A DNA stretch of 64,000 nucleotides from Eremophila alpestris peregrina. Lineage: Eukaryota; Chordata; Aves; Passeriformes; Alaudidae. Under the pieces are notes generated by a model that was not told where the DNA came from, made no database searches, and saw only the letters and a list, made by a program, of their open reading frames with translations. The stretch lies in contig WMCF01000204.1 of the NCBI GenBank assembly GCA_009792885.1, positions 124,001 through 188,000 on the forward strand, written 5' to 3'. Each line of letters starts with the position of its first letter. Position 1 is the stretch's first letter. A program made the position numbers and the translations under genes. Below are positions 34,666-47,939 of this stretch, piece after piece.

Positions 34666-37240
34666 TGATCTTCTGTGAGCCCAGCAGACTGGGTAACTTC
34701 TGCATATAGTATACACTTGAGATGCTGCAGCACAGCCTTCCATGCTGGACCCACGAGTGTATAGCAGTAGCTGTACTTGAATGCTTCACTCACTCTCACC
34801 CCACACCACAATCAGCTCCCACAGGCCTGGCAGCCTCTGAGCCATGGAGCCTTTTCAAGGGAGACACCCAGCCCTCAGCTCTCGCTTGCTAACGCACAGC
34901 ACCAAACGTGACCCAGGCAGCCTGCCCAGAGCCTGACTTGCCTCCCTCCCCAGGGATTGCCCTCTCTGTTAGCAATACCACTCCTCAACACCAACTCCAG
35001 CTGTGGAAAGAGGAGCAGAGGTGACAAGAGCAAGGCCTGCTGAAGAGGAAGGCTCCTGTCCTTCAGGCAGCTCCTTCCTTTCTCCTTGCTGGGAAAACAC
35101 CAGCCTTGGTCGCCACCATCTCCCTGAGTGTTGGCTCACTTCCCACCATCTGTGTTAGCAAGGGATTGCCACTAGCTTATTCAAGAGGGATGGATGCATC
35201 CTTGTGTGCTGAGATAAGAGAAGGGGTAAGGAGGAGAGGGCTCTTCTCTCCTTTCCAGCGATGCCTCTACAGGTGGGAATTAGGAGACAGGCAGGTCTTG
35301 CTGGATGCTCCCACCTGCTCCAGTATGTCTCACCGAAGAGGCTCTCTAGCACTGCTGCTCAGACACTGCTGCTGTTTCAGCAGATGCCTGTGTGGTGGGT
35401 ACTTAGATGGAAGTAGGGATGTGTTGTCAGCTTGCTGGGAAATCAAGAACTCTTGCGAATTAATGCAGAAGGGAGCACTCTGCAGCCACTTCTGTGACAA
35501 ATACCAAGCTGTCGTCTGTGGACGCCACATCCCCCAGCAAAGGTGGTTCCTCTCAGCCTGGGCGTGGTTGGTGCCACAGACCTGTAGTCCACCAAACACA
35601 GCTCCATGATGAAGATGTGAAGTCACTGGATGCCTTTAGCCTGGGTGCCCCTTGCACCTGAATTCCTTGTCTTTTATTGTCACACTTTTGGTGTTTGTGA
35701 TTTTTGGCACTGTGGTTGAAAGTTCCCCTACACAGCAGGGTGGGAAATTATTATCCTGTAGTATACCCAAAACCTGCTGGTTTGCAATGAGAGGTTTGCT
35801 GGCATGCCATGGCCATGTGCATTTGTATCTGAGGGGGACAGTGGGCTGAGTGGCAGAGCTGGGGTTTATGTCTTTTCCTTGGTGCTCATCTCTGCCACAC
35901 GTTGAGGATGAGCAATGGGTATGTAAAAGCAAGGGCTGTGCTCTTTAAATAATATTATCTGAGCAGAAGCTTAACACTCGGCTAGAGCTAAACCAACCAA
36001 CTGTTTAGTCCCCAGACTAATTAGGAAGGCTTGAAAGTGAAAGCAAGGAGGACTGATACCTGTCTGATTTTGATAAGACCTTGAAGTAGACAGCATTTTT
36101 CCCACACCTCACAAGAGAAAACACTCCAGACCCAAATACTTTGTGCTTCACACCGTTGTCATGCCTAAAAAGGACTGCATGAGACAAAACAAAAATACAG
36201 CTGCTCTGTACACCCATTCCTGCAGCTACGTGCAAATATTTACTATTTGCAGACAACAAAGCTTGACAGAGGAATCTGAACAGTAATAGCCTGTAATAAT
36301 TCATTTGAACATGAATGGAAACAGTCACACTGATGGCCATCAAGTTCAAGGAGTCCTGAAGTTGCTCATTTCTAGTTGTGGAAAGGAGTATGAGACCTGT
36401 GGTGGGGTGACTGGGAGAAAAGGGTACTCCTTGCACACCTGAACAGGGAAATGTGTAGAAACAGGAGACAGGAATTACTTCTTCATATTACAGTCTCAGT
36501 GCTGCCAACACTAAGAATTTATTTCACCTAGCTCAGTGTGTTTTTCATTGATGATGTTCACCCTGGTCAAGTAAGCAGCACAGCTTAGTCTGAAAACATG
36601 CCCTCATCTTTGCAGAGCAGCACTGGGAACTCAGAGGGAACTCAGGCTGTGGTCTGATGGACTGAGCTGATGTTGCCATCAAAAGCAACATCCCTCCAAG
36701 TTCCAGCTGCTTCCTTGCACAGTTCCACCCCATTTACACTGCAGCAGCTGTTTGATAAAGTGGCTGGAAATGCTGATCCAGCACAGCACAAACTGCTCTA
36801 GTTCACCAGTTTGGTTTTCATCTGGTTCATTTAATCACTCTGGTTCACCATGTAGTCACACAACAGAAGGACACACAGAGACTGTGACCACTTCTTCTGG
36901 TGGCACTATAACTTTCTCTGAGTTTGAGGTAGGGGTCAGACTAGAACCTAAGTATGTGCTGCAGGTTCAGAAACTAGAAAACAAAATAAACTCAAAGACA
37001 GATTCTTTCCAGAAATATAAATCATAATGGGACTCCTATTAATTTACTGGAGGTCTATTAATTTTAGAGTGCTCAGATGGTAAGACTTGGTTGTGAAACC
37101 TTTACCAGATGGTCCATCCAGGTCTTAATGCACATGCCAAAAATTAAATTGAAAAAGCTTTGAAGGAGAACTACAGGACTATTAACAGGGTTAGCAAACC
37201 TGCCTCATCATGGGAAGCCAATAAAGCACAATCAGTGTTT
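34666..37240 (+). other. Probable TTBK1 3' UTR
   Basis: Non-coding sequence after the TTBK1 stop. The first AATAAA hexamers I found are at 36985-36990 and 37220-37225. The second is followed by a T/GT-rich stretch (CAGTGTTTTTGTTC), as expected near a cleavage site, which would give a UTR of about 2.6 kb. Short open frames here (for example 35106-35609) have no conserved protein character. Confidence 0.5.
37220..37225 (+). terminator. Candidate TTBK1 poly(A) signal AATAAA
   Basis: Canonical hexamer with a U/GU-rich element about 12-20 nt downstream, just before a CR1 fragment begins. An alternative hexamer lies at 36985-36990. Neither can be confirmed without transcript data. Confidence 0.45.
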
Positions 37241-37313
37241 TTGTTCAGGAAAAAGTTTAAAGGACAGTTTTCTGTGGCTCTGTATCAGGAAGGAAGCTCC
37301 AGGGCAGAGACAA

Positions 37314-37440
37314 GGCTGGACAGGGCCCTGAGCATCCTGGTCTAGTGGAAGGTGTCCCTGCCCATGGCAGGGAGGCTGCAGCTGGATGATGTTTAAGGTC
37401 CCTTCCAACCCAAACCATTCTATGGTTCTGTGGTTCTATG
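37314..37440 (+). mobile_element. CR1 LINE 3' end, sense
   Basis: Contains the CR1 3' UTR signature GGCTGGACAGGGCCCTGAGC, then CTGGTCTAGTGGAAGGTGTC, CCTGCCCATGGCAGG and AGGTCCCTTCCAACCCAAAC, and finishes with three variant copies of the 8-bp terminal repeat (ATTCTATG, GTTCTGTG, GTTCTATG). It is much closer to consensus than the other copies, so it is probably a younger insertion. It is severely 5' truncated, as is usual for CR1. Confidence 0.9.
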
Positions 37441-40400
37441 GTCCTCTTCTGGCACATGAAAGGAGGGAAGTTGGAGCAGCTGAGAACAGCAGATGAAGAA
37501 ATCAGGCAGGCTTTTAATTGTGAAGCAACCATCCAGTGAAGTCTTTCACAGGACCGTGGGGATTTTTTCTTATTAAAAGGTTTCTGTGAAACTGAGCTGT
37601 CTTCTAAGAGGTCTATCTACCATGACTCAGAAAAAAGAAGTAGGCAGGATTCTGGTGACACCAAGGTATCATCTCTCTCTGCGGTGCAGTAGATTCCTGG
37701 TCCCACTGGGATACATTCCAAAGCTGGAATATACTGGAGAGCTACCTGAGAGGTCCCAGAGATTTCAGAAAGCATGTGAAAGATACAGAAAGCACAGAAA
37801 ATAACAGCTGTTCACAGTGTTGTTTGACAGGGCTGGGCTGAGGGTACAGCTGCGTCCACAGAGATCTGAGACCAGCATGAGTCATCTCTCCTCGTGGTTG
37901 TGCTACCAGACTCCCTGCTCCTGCCCAGCCCTGCTTCCCAGCTGTCCCTGGCATGGACGGCAGCAGGAGAGTGCATCAACAGCATGGTGTGCCCCAGGTC
38001 ATGTCCTCCTGGCTGGAGGTGCTCCAGGCCAGGGGAGCAGCCACACAGAATTTCCTTTGGGTCCTCTCTTCTGCTGCCCTCCAGGAAAGTTGAAAGGCAC
38101 CTGACATCACTGGAGCAGACAGAGGAGAATGTGTCTGGGAACAAGAGGGGATGAGGCCTGTGATGTTAGGGAGAAGTTAGGTGGTTGAGGAATGCCAGAG
38201 GACCTAGTCCGGCATCACAGGACTGGAGGGCTGTCACATCCCAGAAAGGTGGGAGAGGCAAGACCCTGTTGTTCTCGCTGTGAGTCTTGTGCAAGCTCTG
38301 TCAAGCCCTGAGGGCTCCCAGGGCTGCTCAAGCACTGCTGGGAGTGTGTGGCTCTGTCCTTGCAGGTGATTGTGCCTGTGTGTGTTTTGAGGGAACTCCT
38401 GGGACAGGCCACCACTGTTCCTTCATCTGTGTGTTCATCTGCATGGGTAGGCAAAGACAGGTCTTGTTCGTCTGTGTTGGCACTACAAGAGTGTTTGGGA
38501 TTGCCTGGTGTCGTGCTGAGCCCTCTCTGCAGGGGCCTTGCCCACCAGCCGAGATGGCTTCCTGGCTGGTGAAAAGGAGCCAATGGCTGCTGGCTGGCCA
38601 GGAGCTGCCTGCAAAGAAACATGGATACAGGCGGGATGTGCCAAGTGGGGAATCTGAAAGGCAGTTCTCAACACTAAGCCAGTGTGGCAATAGATTATAT
38701 GAGCAGAGGGAGAAAAAGGACAGATGGCACCAGTCAGACTGATACTGTGGAGAGACTCAAACACACGGATGGATGGAGCGGCTTAACTGATTTGTCTGGT
38801 TGGGAGCACAGGCCCTTCTGCTTTGCCTTGGTGCAAAAGGTGTTTCAGTAGCAAATATCTCTAGGTCAGTTATGCTTGGAATCAGTGAGAGGCAGGAGAC
38901 TCTGCTTGCCCTTTTTTAAGTAAAGAATATTATAATATATATATTATAACAATATAAAGTAGTGACCATTATATATAGCGACTAAAGGTTAAAAAGGATC
39001 CTGCTACCTTCAGAGAAGTCTCATCTTTGACTTCAGATGTGTGCAGGACTGACTGCTGTGTGCAGTTATGTGGATGGAGGAACAGGGTACCACTCTACCA
39101 AAGTGCATGTCAGCTGTGAAGCTCCATCTCCCTGAGCACAAGCCAGGGCCAAAACAAGCCAACCCAGATGTCTGACTGCTATCCTGCTTGTCACCAGACA
39201 TCTGCAACAGCTGCTGGACTGACACACAGCTCTGTGGGGCATGGATCAGGATCTGGAGTGTTGCTGTTCACATGGCTGCCCCTGGCTAACACAAGCACTG
39301 AGAGTTTGGTTTTGATCCAAAGCAGATTGTGTTGGGGCAAGAAAATCTTTCACATTTCTCCTTTCCAACACAGAGGTGTTTCCTCACTGTAGATCCTGTG
39401 TAAGAAGATGATCACTGATAGCCTGGGCAGCTCCAGTAGCAGCTCAGTGGTCCCTCAGCACACTTCTTTCTTCTCTGTATAGTTTATTGACCCACAGCAC
39501 GATCCCACCACTATTCCACGTGCACAGGCACCAATACCCACCTAAGGCCTTGCCCCACACATCAGTCACCTGCAGTTAAATTAATCCTGTGAACACAGTA
39601 AAAGTCCCATTGTGGACATAATGAGTTTGGTATCAAATTAGTTTCTTCTGGCTGAACTGAAACATGCCCACGCTCCAGCAGTGCTGGGCTGGTTTGACAA
39701 AGCCCACGGGGACCACCTGCAAGCACCTTTGGTTCCATCTGTCTGCCAGCTACTCCTGCACTTCCACATGAGGAAGAGAGCTTGGGCTGCTGTTCAGGCC
39801 CTTTCCTCATGTGGCAAGTGCCTGTAACTGGGCTGCTGGGTGGGAGCCCGTGGGCTCACTGTGTGCTGGCTCCCGAGGTCTTCTGCAGAACCCCCTGTGG
39901 CTGTGCTCCTCAGCAGCAGCAGCTGCTGCATTCCAGCAGGTTGGGATCATGCTGGCAGAAGCAGCAGAGCCAGCTGATTTTAAGACCTCCATGAGCCTTG
40001 GGGTTGGTAGCTTTGTGAGGCCAGGGAATAGCTCTGCCTGCAGGCTGAGGTGAGCTGTGATCCCAAATACAGCCAGAATCCCATGAAATGACGGTGATTT
40101 ATACACCATCACTCTCCTGTCACTTCATTCCTAATGTAGCTCCTCCAGCAAATCTTGTCTTCAAAGTCACTGTATGTTCCCACCAGGTCAGTCCCTCTCT
40201 GCCTGGGGAGTTGAAGCCCTCCTGGTTCAGCAGAGCCTGAGGCAGCTTGGCCATGGAGCAGGCCCTGCCCCATGCAGGCCACTGCGTTGGGTCATGAGGA
40301 GGAACATTGTCCCTTTTATTTCTGGAGCTGCAAATGGCTGGAAAGCAGGTTTAAAGTAAACACTGATACCCTCCATACTGAAAGGAGGAAGGGGAGCTAC

Positions 40401-43400
40401 CAAAGCAAATCCAGAGCTAGGTTCCAGGTAGGGACCAAGATAACAATTCCTCCTGCTCTTAGCTCCTGAACCAGAGGGGCCTCAGGGGTGAGAGCTCTGC
40501 TTTGGTGAAGATACTGTGGGACTGGTGTCAGCACCGTGCTCCTCAGGGGCTGCTCTGCCTCTGGCTTGGCCCATATTGCCCTGCCTGGAGTGCAGGGAGC
40601 TCTGGCACAGGTTCCCTGGAGGAGGCTGGGGCTGATGTTTCCTCGGGAATGCACAGCACAGGCTTGGGACCATCCCTGCAGAGGGCGGGATGAGCTCTGC
40701 AGGACGTGGGGATACCCCTGTGTGTGAAGCCAGTGTCGGCAGGACTGCTGTGCTATGGAACCTGCTGCTGCTTCTCCAGACAGGAATTGGAGCTGGAAAC
40801 ACAGATAATTTTATATATCTCCTTTTAACACGATAGCATGTGACTCTACACTCAGACATTGTACTTGGCGCACCGATGTTTTCCTTTGCCTCTGGCACAC
40901 TCTGGAGACAGGACTTCTGCTCCATGGTACTGCCTGCCTGGAAATGTGACTGAATCCCAAGGCTAAATCTCTCTACATATCTTCTTTGCATTCTTTAGGA
41001 AAGCAGCTGGAGAATGTTTACACACTGCAAACAGAATGTAGGACTCCGACTGAGGAACCACAGTCTGGTTCAACTGCATGGCAAATTTCTTGGCCATAAA
41101 ATCTGGCATGCATCACAGAAGCCCTGTCTGTGTACAGACCCACCTGGCATTTGTCTTAATTTCAGATCACATCTTAAAAAAAATAAACTATTATGCCATT
41201 TCTTGTTCATATCAGACACAGTTGTCATTAGATTTGTTATTAAAAGGGGATTCTGGATCATGCCATTAAAAGCCTGTCTACCTTTTCATTGGTGTCCTCT
41301 CCCATTTATTGGCGTTGCAAGACATGTTCCTTCACCATAAACCTTGTTTACAACCACACTGCAGGCAGCAGGCTCAGCCATCCACTCTCAAAATAGCACT
41401 TGTCAGAGAGAAGAGCCTGCTTTTTTAACAACAAAATTCAAAAATATGCTTTGCAAAGTCTAGATGCCACAGTTAAGTTGCCACACTTGTACACATGTTG
41501 GACCTACACATTAATATGTGGGAAGTTGAGCAAAAGCAACCCAGTAACTTGGCACGGTTTAACTTTTAATACTCTCTGACCATCTGATGTTTAAGCTGAG
41601 GACAGTTTTTACAACATTCCTTTTACCATGCTCAGGTTTACCTCACGCCTGTGGTGTGCAGACCACATCCAAGGGTGTGTAGTAACAGTTTAGTATCCAG
41701 CTTTAGGAGAGGGTGGTGGAAGAGGGAACAGAAAAGAATTTTTTTTAAAAAATGCTCCCTTGGAAAGACATTCCTGTGATGACAGATTTTATTCTTTCTC
41801 CTGTAGCCAAGAGAAAGCACATTTGACTCCCATGTAGAATCCAAAATAATAAAAAATGAACGTTGGGACATAAAAGCTCCTAAAGGTCTATGTCAGGAAG
41901 AGGCAGATGAAAATTAAAGCTGAGCACCATAAACTGGGAAATTGAGAAGTATTTCAGAACTGCATGGATTGGCTGCCAGCAGGGGGTTTGCCAGGGGGCT
42001 TCATCACCACCCCTGGATGGCGAAATGAGAGTTTCTCTGGAAGGCAGGAACAACAAGCTGAATTCACCCTCTGCCTTTGTCAAGTGAGAAGGAGAGTAGA
42101 GGAAGAAACTAAACCATATTGGTTTAGTTTCCATATTCTTTCCAATATTGCTCATATTGGAACAGCCTCACAAAATAGGAAAAGACAGGTTTGCAGGAGG
42201 AGGTGGAATCTTTACTCAGAGCAGCTTTTGTTATATCTGGAAAGGCCAGAGAGAATGCTGGGCCCAGAGATCTTCCTTCTGCAATCACCTTGAGGTATTT
42301 CAAGACAAGACAAGCCTCAGTGCAGACAAGGCAAGCCACAGGAGTGCCTTAACACTGCAGTGGAAGCCTGCACTGCAAGGAAACACTTGTTATTCCCAAT
42401 CATGTGTTCATCTTCTCTCTAATGCCAGAGGGAGGCTGCCATGGACCCAAACCATGGGGCTTGGGACTCAGCTGCACCCAGGGACAGCTGGACCCAAAGG
42501 ACCCTTTCCCATGCCAGTGAGAAAAAGTCCTTCAAGCCTGTAGCTTCAAGGAAGCTGTCAAAACGTGTCAGGTTGCAGAGAGCACCTGGAGACCACAAGA
42601 AACTTAGAGCATCCACACAGGTTTCATCATGTACAGAAAATGTCAAAAGAAAATAACGCAATCAAATGAGCTGTTTAAATTCACTAATTCGTGTTTGAAA
42701 CAGTGAGGTAGAGCCTCAGATTTAAAATAAGAGGCTAAACAAGCCCAAAACCTTGTTGTGTAGTGTCCATTGGCTCATTGGATAATTCAGGCTGGAAGAG
42801 ACCTTTAATTGGAACTTTAACCCCAAAGCATAAATGTGAATTGAAAGGTCACTAAGCAACCAGTTTGGGACAGTGCATCTCATAGGAGTAGTCACAAAAA
42901 CTGCATTCTCAAACAAGGAATAGGTTGGAGGCAAGAAGACCATCTGGAAAGTGATACCAGCTGTTTGCCATGTGTCTTGTTAATGCTGGAGATGGACTAT
43001 TGAGTGAGTTTCTTATTGATTCAGGGGAAGTCTGAGTTGCTTCCTGTATTGCTTAAACTGCAAAATGCAAAGGATCCCCATTTAAACACAGGGCAGAAAA
43101 ATCAAAACTGAAGTCTTGGTCACCCAAGATAGGAGCTAGAGGATTTTTAGATTAAATGAGAAATATGGTGGAACAAGGTAGTTAGTAGAGGAAGGTGATT
43201 AGTAAAGGAAGAGAGAGAAGTTCAGACACTGAAGGTGTGGTGCTGTATGAAGAAAGCAGCTTCCCTGGACACTCTGCATCTTTTCTTTACTCCTTCGGAG
43301 GAGGAACCCATTGGGAAGGGGAGGAAATGCAGGACAGAGCTGTGGAGCTGTTGGGACCTGACAAGCACATGGCCACATTGGCAGAGAAATACTGCCAAAG

Positions 43401-46400
43401 TGAGCTTGTGGGCCTTGCTTCACCCACTCAGTAATTCCCTACAGATCACTCTCACCATCTCCCCGTCGGTACTTTCAGTGCAAGTGTGTGGCTGTGTATT
43501 TTCTCTCCCATACCTTGACTGTCTGTGCACAGGCTTTCCAAAAACACCATTCCAGCCAGTGCTAAAGCCTGCTCCAAGCTCCCCATGCAGCATTCCCTGA
43601 GTTTTTGATGTCAAGCCCTGGCCCTTCAGGGAATCAGGGCCCCAAGGGCACTAATAGCTGGTACTGCCCTGCACCTGCCACCAAACACCTTCTGCTTATG
43701 GCCCAGGACTTCATTTCTGCTCAGGACTGTGTCTCCCATCCATCTGAGCTGTGTTAGATGTGTTCCTGCCTCCTGCCCTGGGGGCTGCATGGATCTTGCT
43801 TTGTCTTTAGCCCTTCTCTTGCTCCACACCGGGCTCTCTGGAGGGACTCTGGTCCTGCTTCATCCTCTCACTGCATCTGGGGCTGTTGATTGGATCTGTC
43901 CCTGCCAGACATGCTGAGACTCTGGGTCTGTGCCCAGCTGAGGAGGACATGGCTAGTCCTGGAGTCTACCCAACTCCTGGGTCATCATTCCCTGCTCATG
44001 CTGCTCCCTGAACCAGTGGGTGGGTTTTGAGTTCCCTGGCAATGTTTTACTTCAGACAGGATTATCCTGTCTAAGTGAGAGTCATTTAATCAGATGGAAT
44101 CTCACCCCTGAAAACATTTGATCCTGTCTGGACTTCCTGTTCCTGCTGTGTCTTTATTTCCCTGATGGAAGGAGGAGTTTGGATTTGCCCTTTCTTCAGT
44201 AAAATGCAGCCAAATAATTTGGGCTAAATCTCTGCCCCACTGCAGTTTCCCAACAGCACCACTTAGAGGAAAATGGCATTAGATTAGTTCCATGAGATAG
44301 GGAAAGGAGTAAGAAGGGGCATGAGACAGGTCTGGGAAGCAGGGAGCATACAAGTGCTGGCTGTTCATCCATGATCACACACAGCAAAATACATGGAAGT
44401 GGCTGGTGTCCTTTCACACAAAGGTAGAATCAATGTTGTATTTTTGACAGGTAAGAAAAGAAGCTTTGGCAGAACCAGTCTACTTACAAAACAGTTGCCA
44501 TTTGTGCAGTTGACTAAAACAGCTGCACACAAGACAACTGCAAGCAATGGAAAGCAGAGTCTTGTTAATGTGGCACCAAGTCAGAAGACCATAAACTCCC
44601 TTTCTTCCACGACCAAACCAAGACCTTCAGGAGCCCCAGGACCTCTTTGTTGGCTGCACCTTCTCTTTCTCCAACTCTAGCTACAAAATCTGGTGTGCTC
44701 ACATCCTGCCAAGAGCATTTGGACACACTGCTGCAGCACAGTGCACCTCAGACTGACACTGCAGGAATCCTCAGCTGACACTGCCAGCTCTGTGGGATCT
44801 CCCTGTTCAAACTGCCTCTACAAATCAGAGAAAAAACGGAGCCTCCCTCTTGTGTGCCACATCTCCCTCCTGCAGGTATCAGAGCCTGCACTGAGCTGCA
44901 GTGAGAAGGGCACTCTTCTGCCCTCTGACAGGAATTCCAGCTCAGTGGCTCTGATGGACACAGATTTTCATGGCGCTTAGGCATAACTTGGAGAGAACAG
45001 AGAAAATCATCATTTAAGCACCAGCCTGCAAGCACTGATCAGATGTCAGGCTAGTCTGCAGCAGTTGAGATGCCTGTGGGGTGGCTTCAATTGCTAAAGG
45101 AGCAAATTGGCTCCTTCACTCCTTGCACCATCCAGGCTATTACATTTCCATAGAAGGTAATAGGAAATTACAGCTGGGAACAGAAAAGCTGCCATCTTAG
45201 TGACCAAGTAATTTAATAATCCAACCCTCTCAACAAGTAGTTGGCATCCTGAAAAGGAGCAGAAAGAAAGATTGCAAAAGCAGGTGTTACATGTGTGAAG
45301 TAAAAGGTAAACTCTTCCTTTCAGCATTACATGTGAGGACAGCAGCAGAGGAGTCTGACTGCTCTCACCAGGCATGTTCAAGCTGTTTGAGTCAGGTCTA
45401 ATTAACCAAGTTGTTCAGTCAAGTCAGTCACAGACCTTGCACATGTGTTGGTCATTAACTAAAGCTGGTGACTGGTTAACGGAGCACATTTGGGTTTAAG
45501 AAATAGAGCAATGTACATTTTAAGCAATGCAGTGCGAGCAGCAGAGCCCCAGGAGTTGCAGAACAGTGATCTGTAATCTCATTTCTGATGATGGGGAGGC
45601 TGGATCTGTTTGAAGTTTAAATATTCAGCAGCACATCAATTAGAGTTTCTCTCCCTTGCTCTTAGAAGACTGGTGATGAAAAAATAGTTTGTCCTTTAGT
45701 TCAACTTCAGCTTAAACTGTAACCCTGGAGGCACAGCATTGTCAGGTGTCCCTACTTCACTCCTGTCTGCTTCCTTCATGCCTGTCCCGGGATGAGCACT
45801 GAAATGGCTCATACCAAGCAGTGGGGCAGCACATTAGTGAAACATGAGTGGCCAGGTATGCTGCTGAAAAGGGAAAAAGCTCTCTTAAGGTCACAGATCG
45901 TGGTGTTATTCTGCTCTGTGCCCCTGCAGCACTTAAGGTCTGAGTGACACCCGGTCCGGGCCATCAGTCACAGCAGGAGCCCTGTGAAAAGCTTTTTTGG
46001 ATCTCTTCATCCCTACCTGCTGCTCTACAGCCTTTGGCTGCAGTGGAAGGCAGTGCAGACAGGCAGCTCCCGGTAGCACCTGGTAGCTGGCACCTCTTCC
46101 AGCATTCCCTGAGCCCAGACTCTTGCTGTGCCTGCATCCCAACACTAAACAAGCCTGTTTTCATGGTGAATGGCCAAACTGGAACTGCTTTAAAGCAGAG
46201 CATGTCCCAGGGCAACATCGTGGAGAAAAGCTGGAGATGAGTATCAGTAGCTACCAACACTCAAGAGTGCAGGGCTGGTGAAGGAGGGAGGGCACAGACG
46301 GCGAGGAGAGAGGTACAGAGGGTGAAAATGCAGTGGGAGATAACTTAGAGCAAGCTCTCAGCAGCTCTACTCCTCTACTTCTTCAGTAGTAGCCTTGGCA

Positions 46401-47430
46401 GGGTGCTGCCCCTGCTTGCTGTGTGAGGCTCTGCCCCCTGAGCTCAGGACACAACCTTCTGGGATGTGTTATCCCCATGGGCCCAATCTGCCCAGAGCAC
46501 TTGCAAGGGAAGCAGGCTCATGTCTTGTCCCCAGGTGTGAGGAGGGTGTGAAGGGACTTACAAGAGAAGTTCCTGCAGGGATCCCAGGCGGAGTCAGGCC
46601 CTCCTCCCACTGCTTTGCATTTAACTGCCCCAATCTCATTCCCAGGCAGCAGCACCTGAGGCCCTGTCAGGTGTGGCACATTCACTCCTTTGGCTGTCAC
46701 ATCGGTCCCCAGAGCACACCAGCACAGGGCTGGACCCTGCAGAGTATGTCATGGCCCCCAGTGTCACAGCCTCTCTGCGTGCCAGCACTGCAGCTCTCAT
46801 CACCTCCTTGCCTTTGTCCTGGGAAAACACCCTTCCAGGTGGAGAAAAGGACTTTGTGGGGAAACTTTTTCACTTTTTCCTTTGTTTTCAGGGCACAGGT
46901 GAACAGGTGTCTCTCACCCACCTTTTCACCCCAAAGGGCACACCTCCCTGCTTCCATCCATCCTGAGACACATCTCCCTTCCACGAAGCCTCTCAGCCTC
47001 TCTACACTCCTGCTTCAAGGGCATGGCTTGAAACAAACCACACCAAAACACATTTAGCTGGTGCTCAGCAGCCAAGCTTGATGTCCTTGGATGCCCTGAC
47101 ACAGTGGGACACCCCCGCTCCTCCAGAGGCCTCTGTCATGGTCTGGCAGGTCTGGCTGGTGACCAGCTCACACCAGGCAGAGTCTGCTGCAGGACCTTCA
47201 CAGGAGAAATGAGAGTGCTCTCACAGGACTCTGTATTCTCCCCACAGCCTCCCTTCCTAATGCAGATGTCCCTCTCCAAAACCACAGCATGAGGAAAGGA
47301 CTCCAAAAGGAGCAAGTGCCCTGTGCTGGGTCAGTTTGAAAGGGATGTGTTGTGGGCACACAGGATAATTTCTTTGGCTATACCCTAAGTGAGAGTTCCA
47401 CTGTGACTTTTGACACATTTCAGCAAGGTC
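37441..47430. other. Intergenic region TTBK1-SLC22A7, no gene seen
   Basis: About 10 kb between the CR1 fragment and the SLC22A7 promoter. I see no conserved exon, tRNA-like structure or CpG island. It contains a 20-bp AT palindrome (38930-38949), a possible CR1 remnant (about 42773-42830, an antisense AATTCAGGCTGGAAGAGACC-like piece) and scattered T or A runs. The longest open frame (46395-47057, 220 codons) has low-complexity Cys/Pro/Ser-rich content with no recognised domain and is judged chance. Confidence 0.6.
38930..38949. repeat. 20-bp perfect AT palindrome
   Basis: TTATAATATATATATTATAA is its own reverse complement, in intergenic DNA. It is probably an AT microsatellite derivative; no function is claimed. 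Confidence 0.8.
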
Positions 47431-47431
47431 T

Positions 47432-47440
47432 CAAAGTCCA
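47432..47440 (+). promoter_or_regulatory. HNF4-type site CAAAGTCCA upstream of SLC22A7
   Basis: The nonamer CAAAGTCCA is the core of the HNF4-selective binding motif (DR1-like), followed here by AAG. It lies 122 bp before the SLC22A7 start codon on the coding strand. Human SLC22A7 is reported to be activated by HNF4-alpha through a proximal DR1 element, so both identity and position fit liver and kidney expression. Binding here is inferred. Confidence 0.6.
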
Positions 47441-47561
47441 AAGAGGTGGCTGTATGAAAAGCCATGGGAAGCTGAGCTCCTAGAACAGAGGCTGCTTTTA
47501 AAGCTCATGTTGCTGGTCCTTGGTAAATAGCTGCTCTGAATGAGCAAACTCCATAGGAAAG

Positions 47562-47939
47562 ATGAAATTTGAGGATCTCCTGCTGGAAACTGGGGGCTTT
47601 GGCAGATTCCAGATTTTTATTTTGGCTATCCTCTGCCTCCCAAGAATCAACCTCCCCATGCATTTCCTGCTGCACAATTTCCTTGCTGCTACCCCCTCTC
47701 ATCACTGTGCAATTCCACACCAAGAGGCATTTGTGAATCTCACCATGGAGGAAGTTCTGCTCATCAGCATCCCTCGGAAGCCCGATGGCACTTTCAGCTC
47801 CTGTGAGATGTTCTCACAGCCTCAGTTTCACCTGCTGCTCAACTCCTCTCTGCAACCAGAAAATAAATCCATCATCCAGCACTGCCAGCACGGGTGGGTC
47901 TATGACCACTCACAGTTCACCTCCACCATCTCCACCCAG
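47562..47939 (+). CDS. SLC22A7: SLC22A7 coding exon 1
   Basis: 126 codons from ATG 47562 to CAG|GTAATT. The start is chosen because MKFEDLLLETGGFGRFQ aligns with human MGFEELLEQVGGFGPFQ. An upstream ATG at 47540 opens a 10-codon frame that overlaps the start out of frame and stops at 47572. The exon carries TM1 and the glycosylated first extracellular loop, ending HGWVYDHSQFTSTISTQ. Confidence 0.95.

Noticed and set aside
42773..42830. Possible short antisense CR1 piece (AATTCAGGCTGGAAGAGACC)
   Set aside because: Too short and diverged to list as a separate element; noted in the intergenic entry only.
46395..47057. 220-codon open frame on the plus strand upstream of SLC22A7
   Set aside because: Cys/Pro/Ser-rich low-complexity content, no domain, no splice or promoter context, and it lies in intergenic DNA. 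Judged a chance frame.
47497..47502. TTTAAA as a TATA-like box for SLC22A7
   Set aside because: Only about 60 bp before the start codon and a weak match; without a mapped TSS it cannot be supported.
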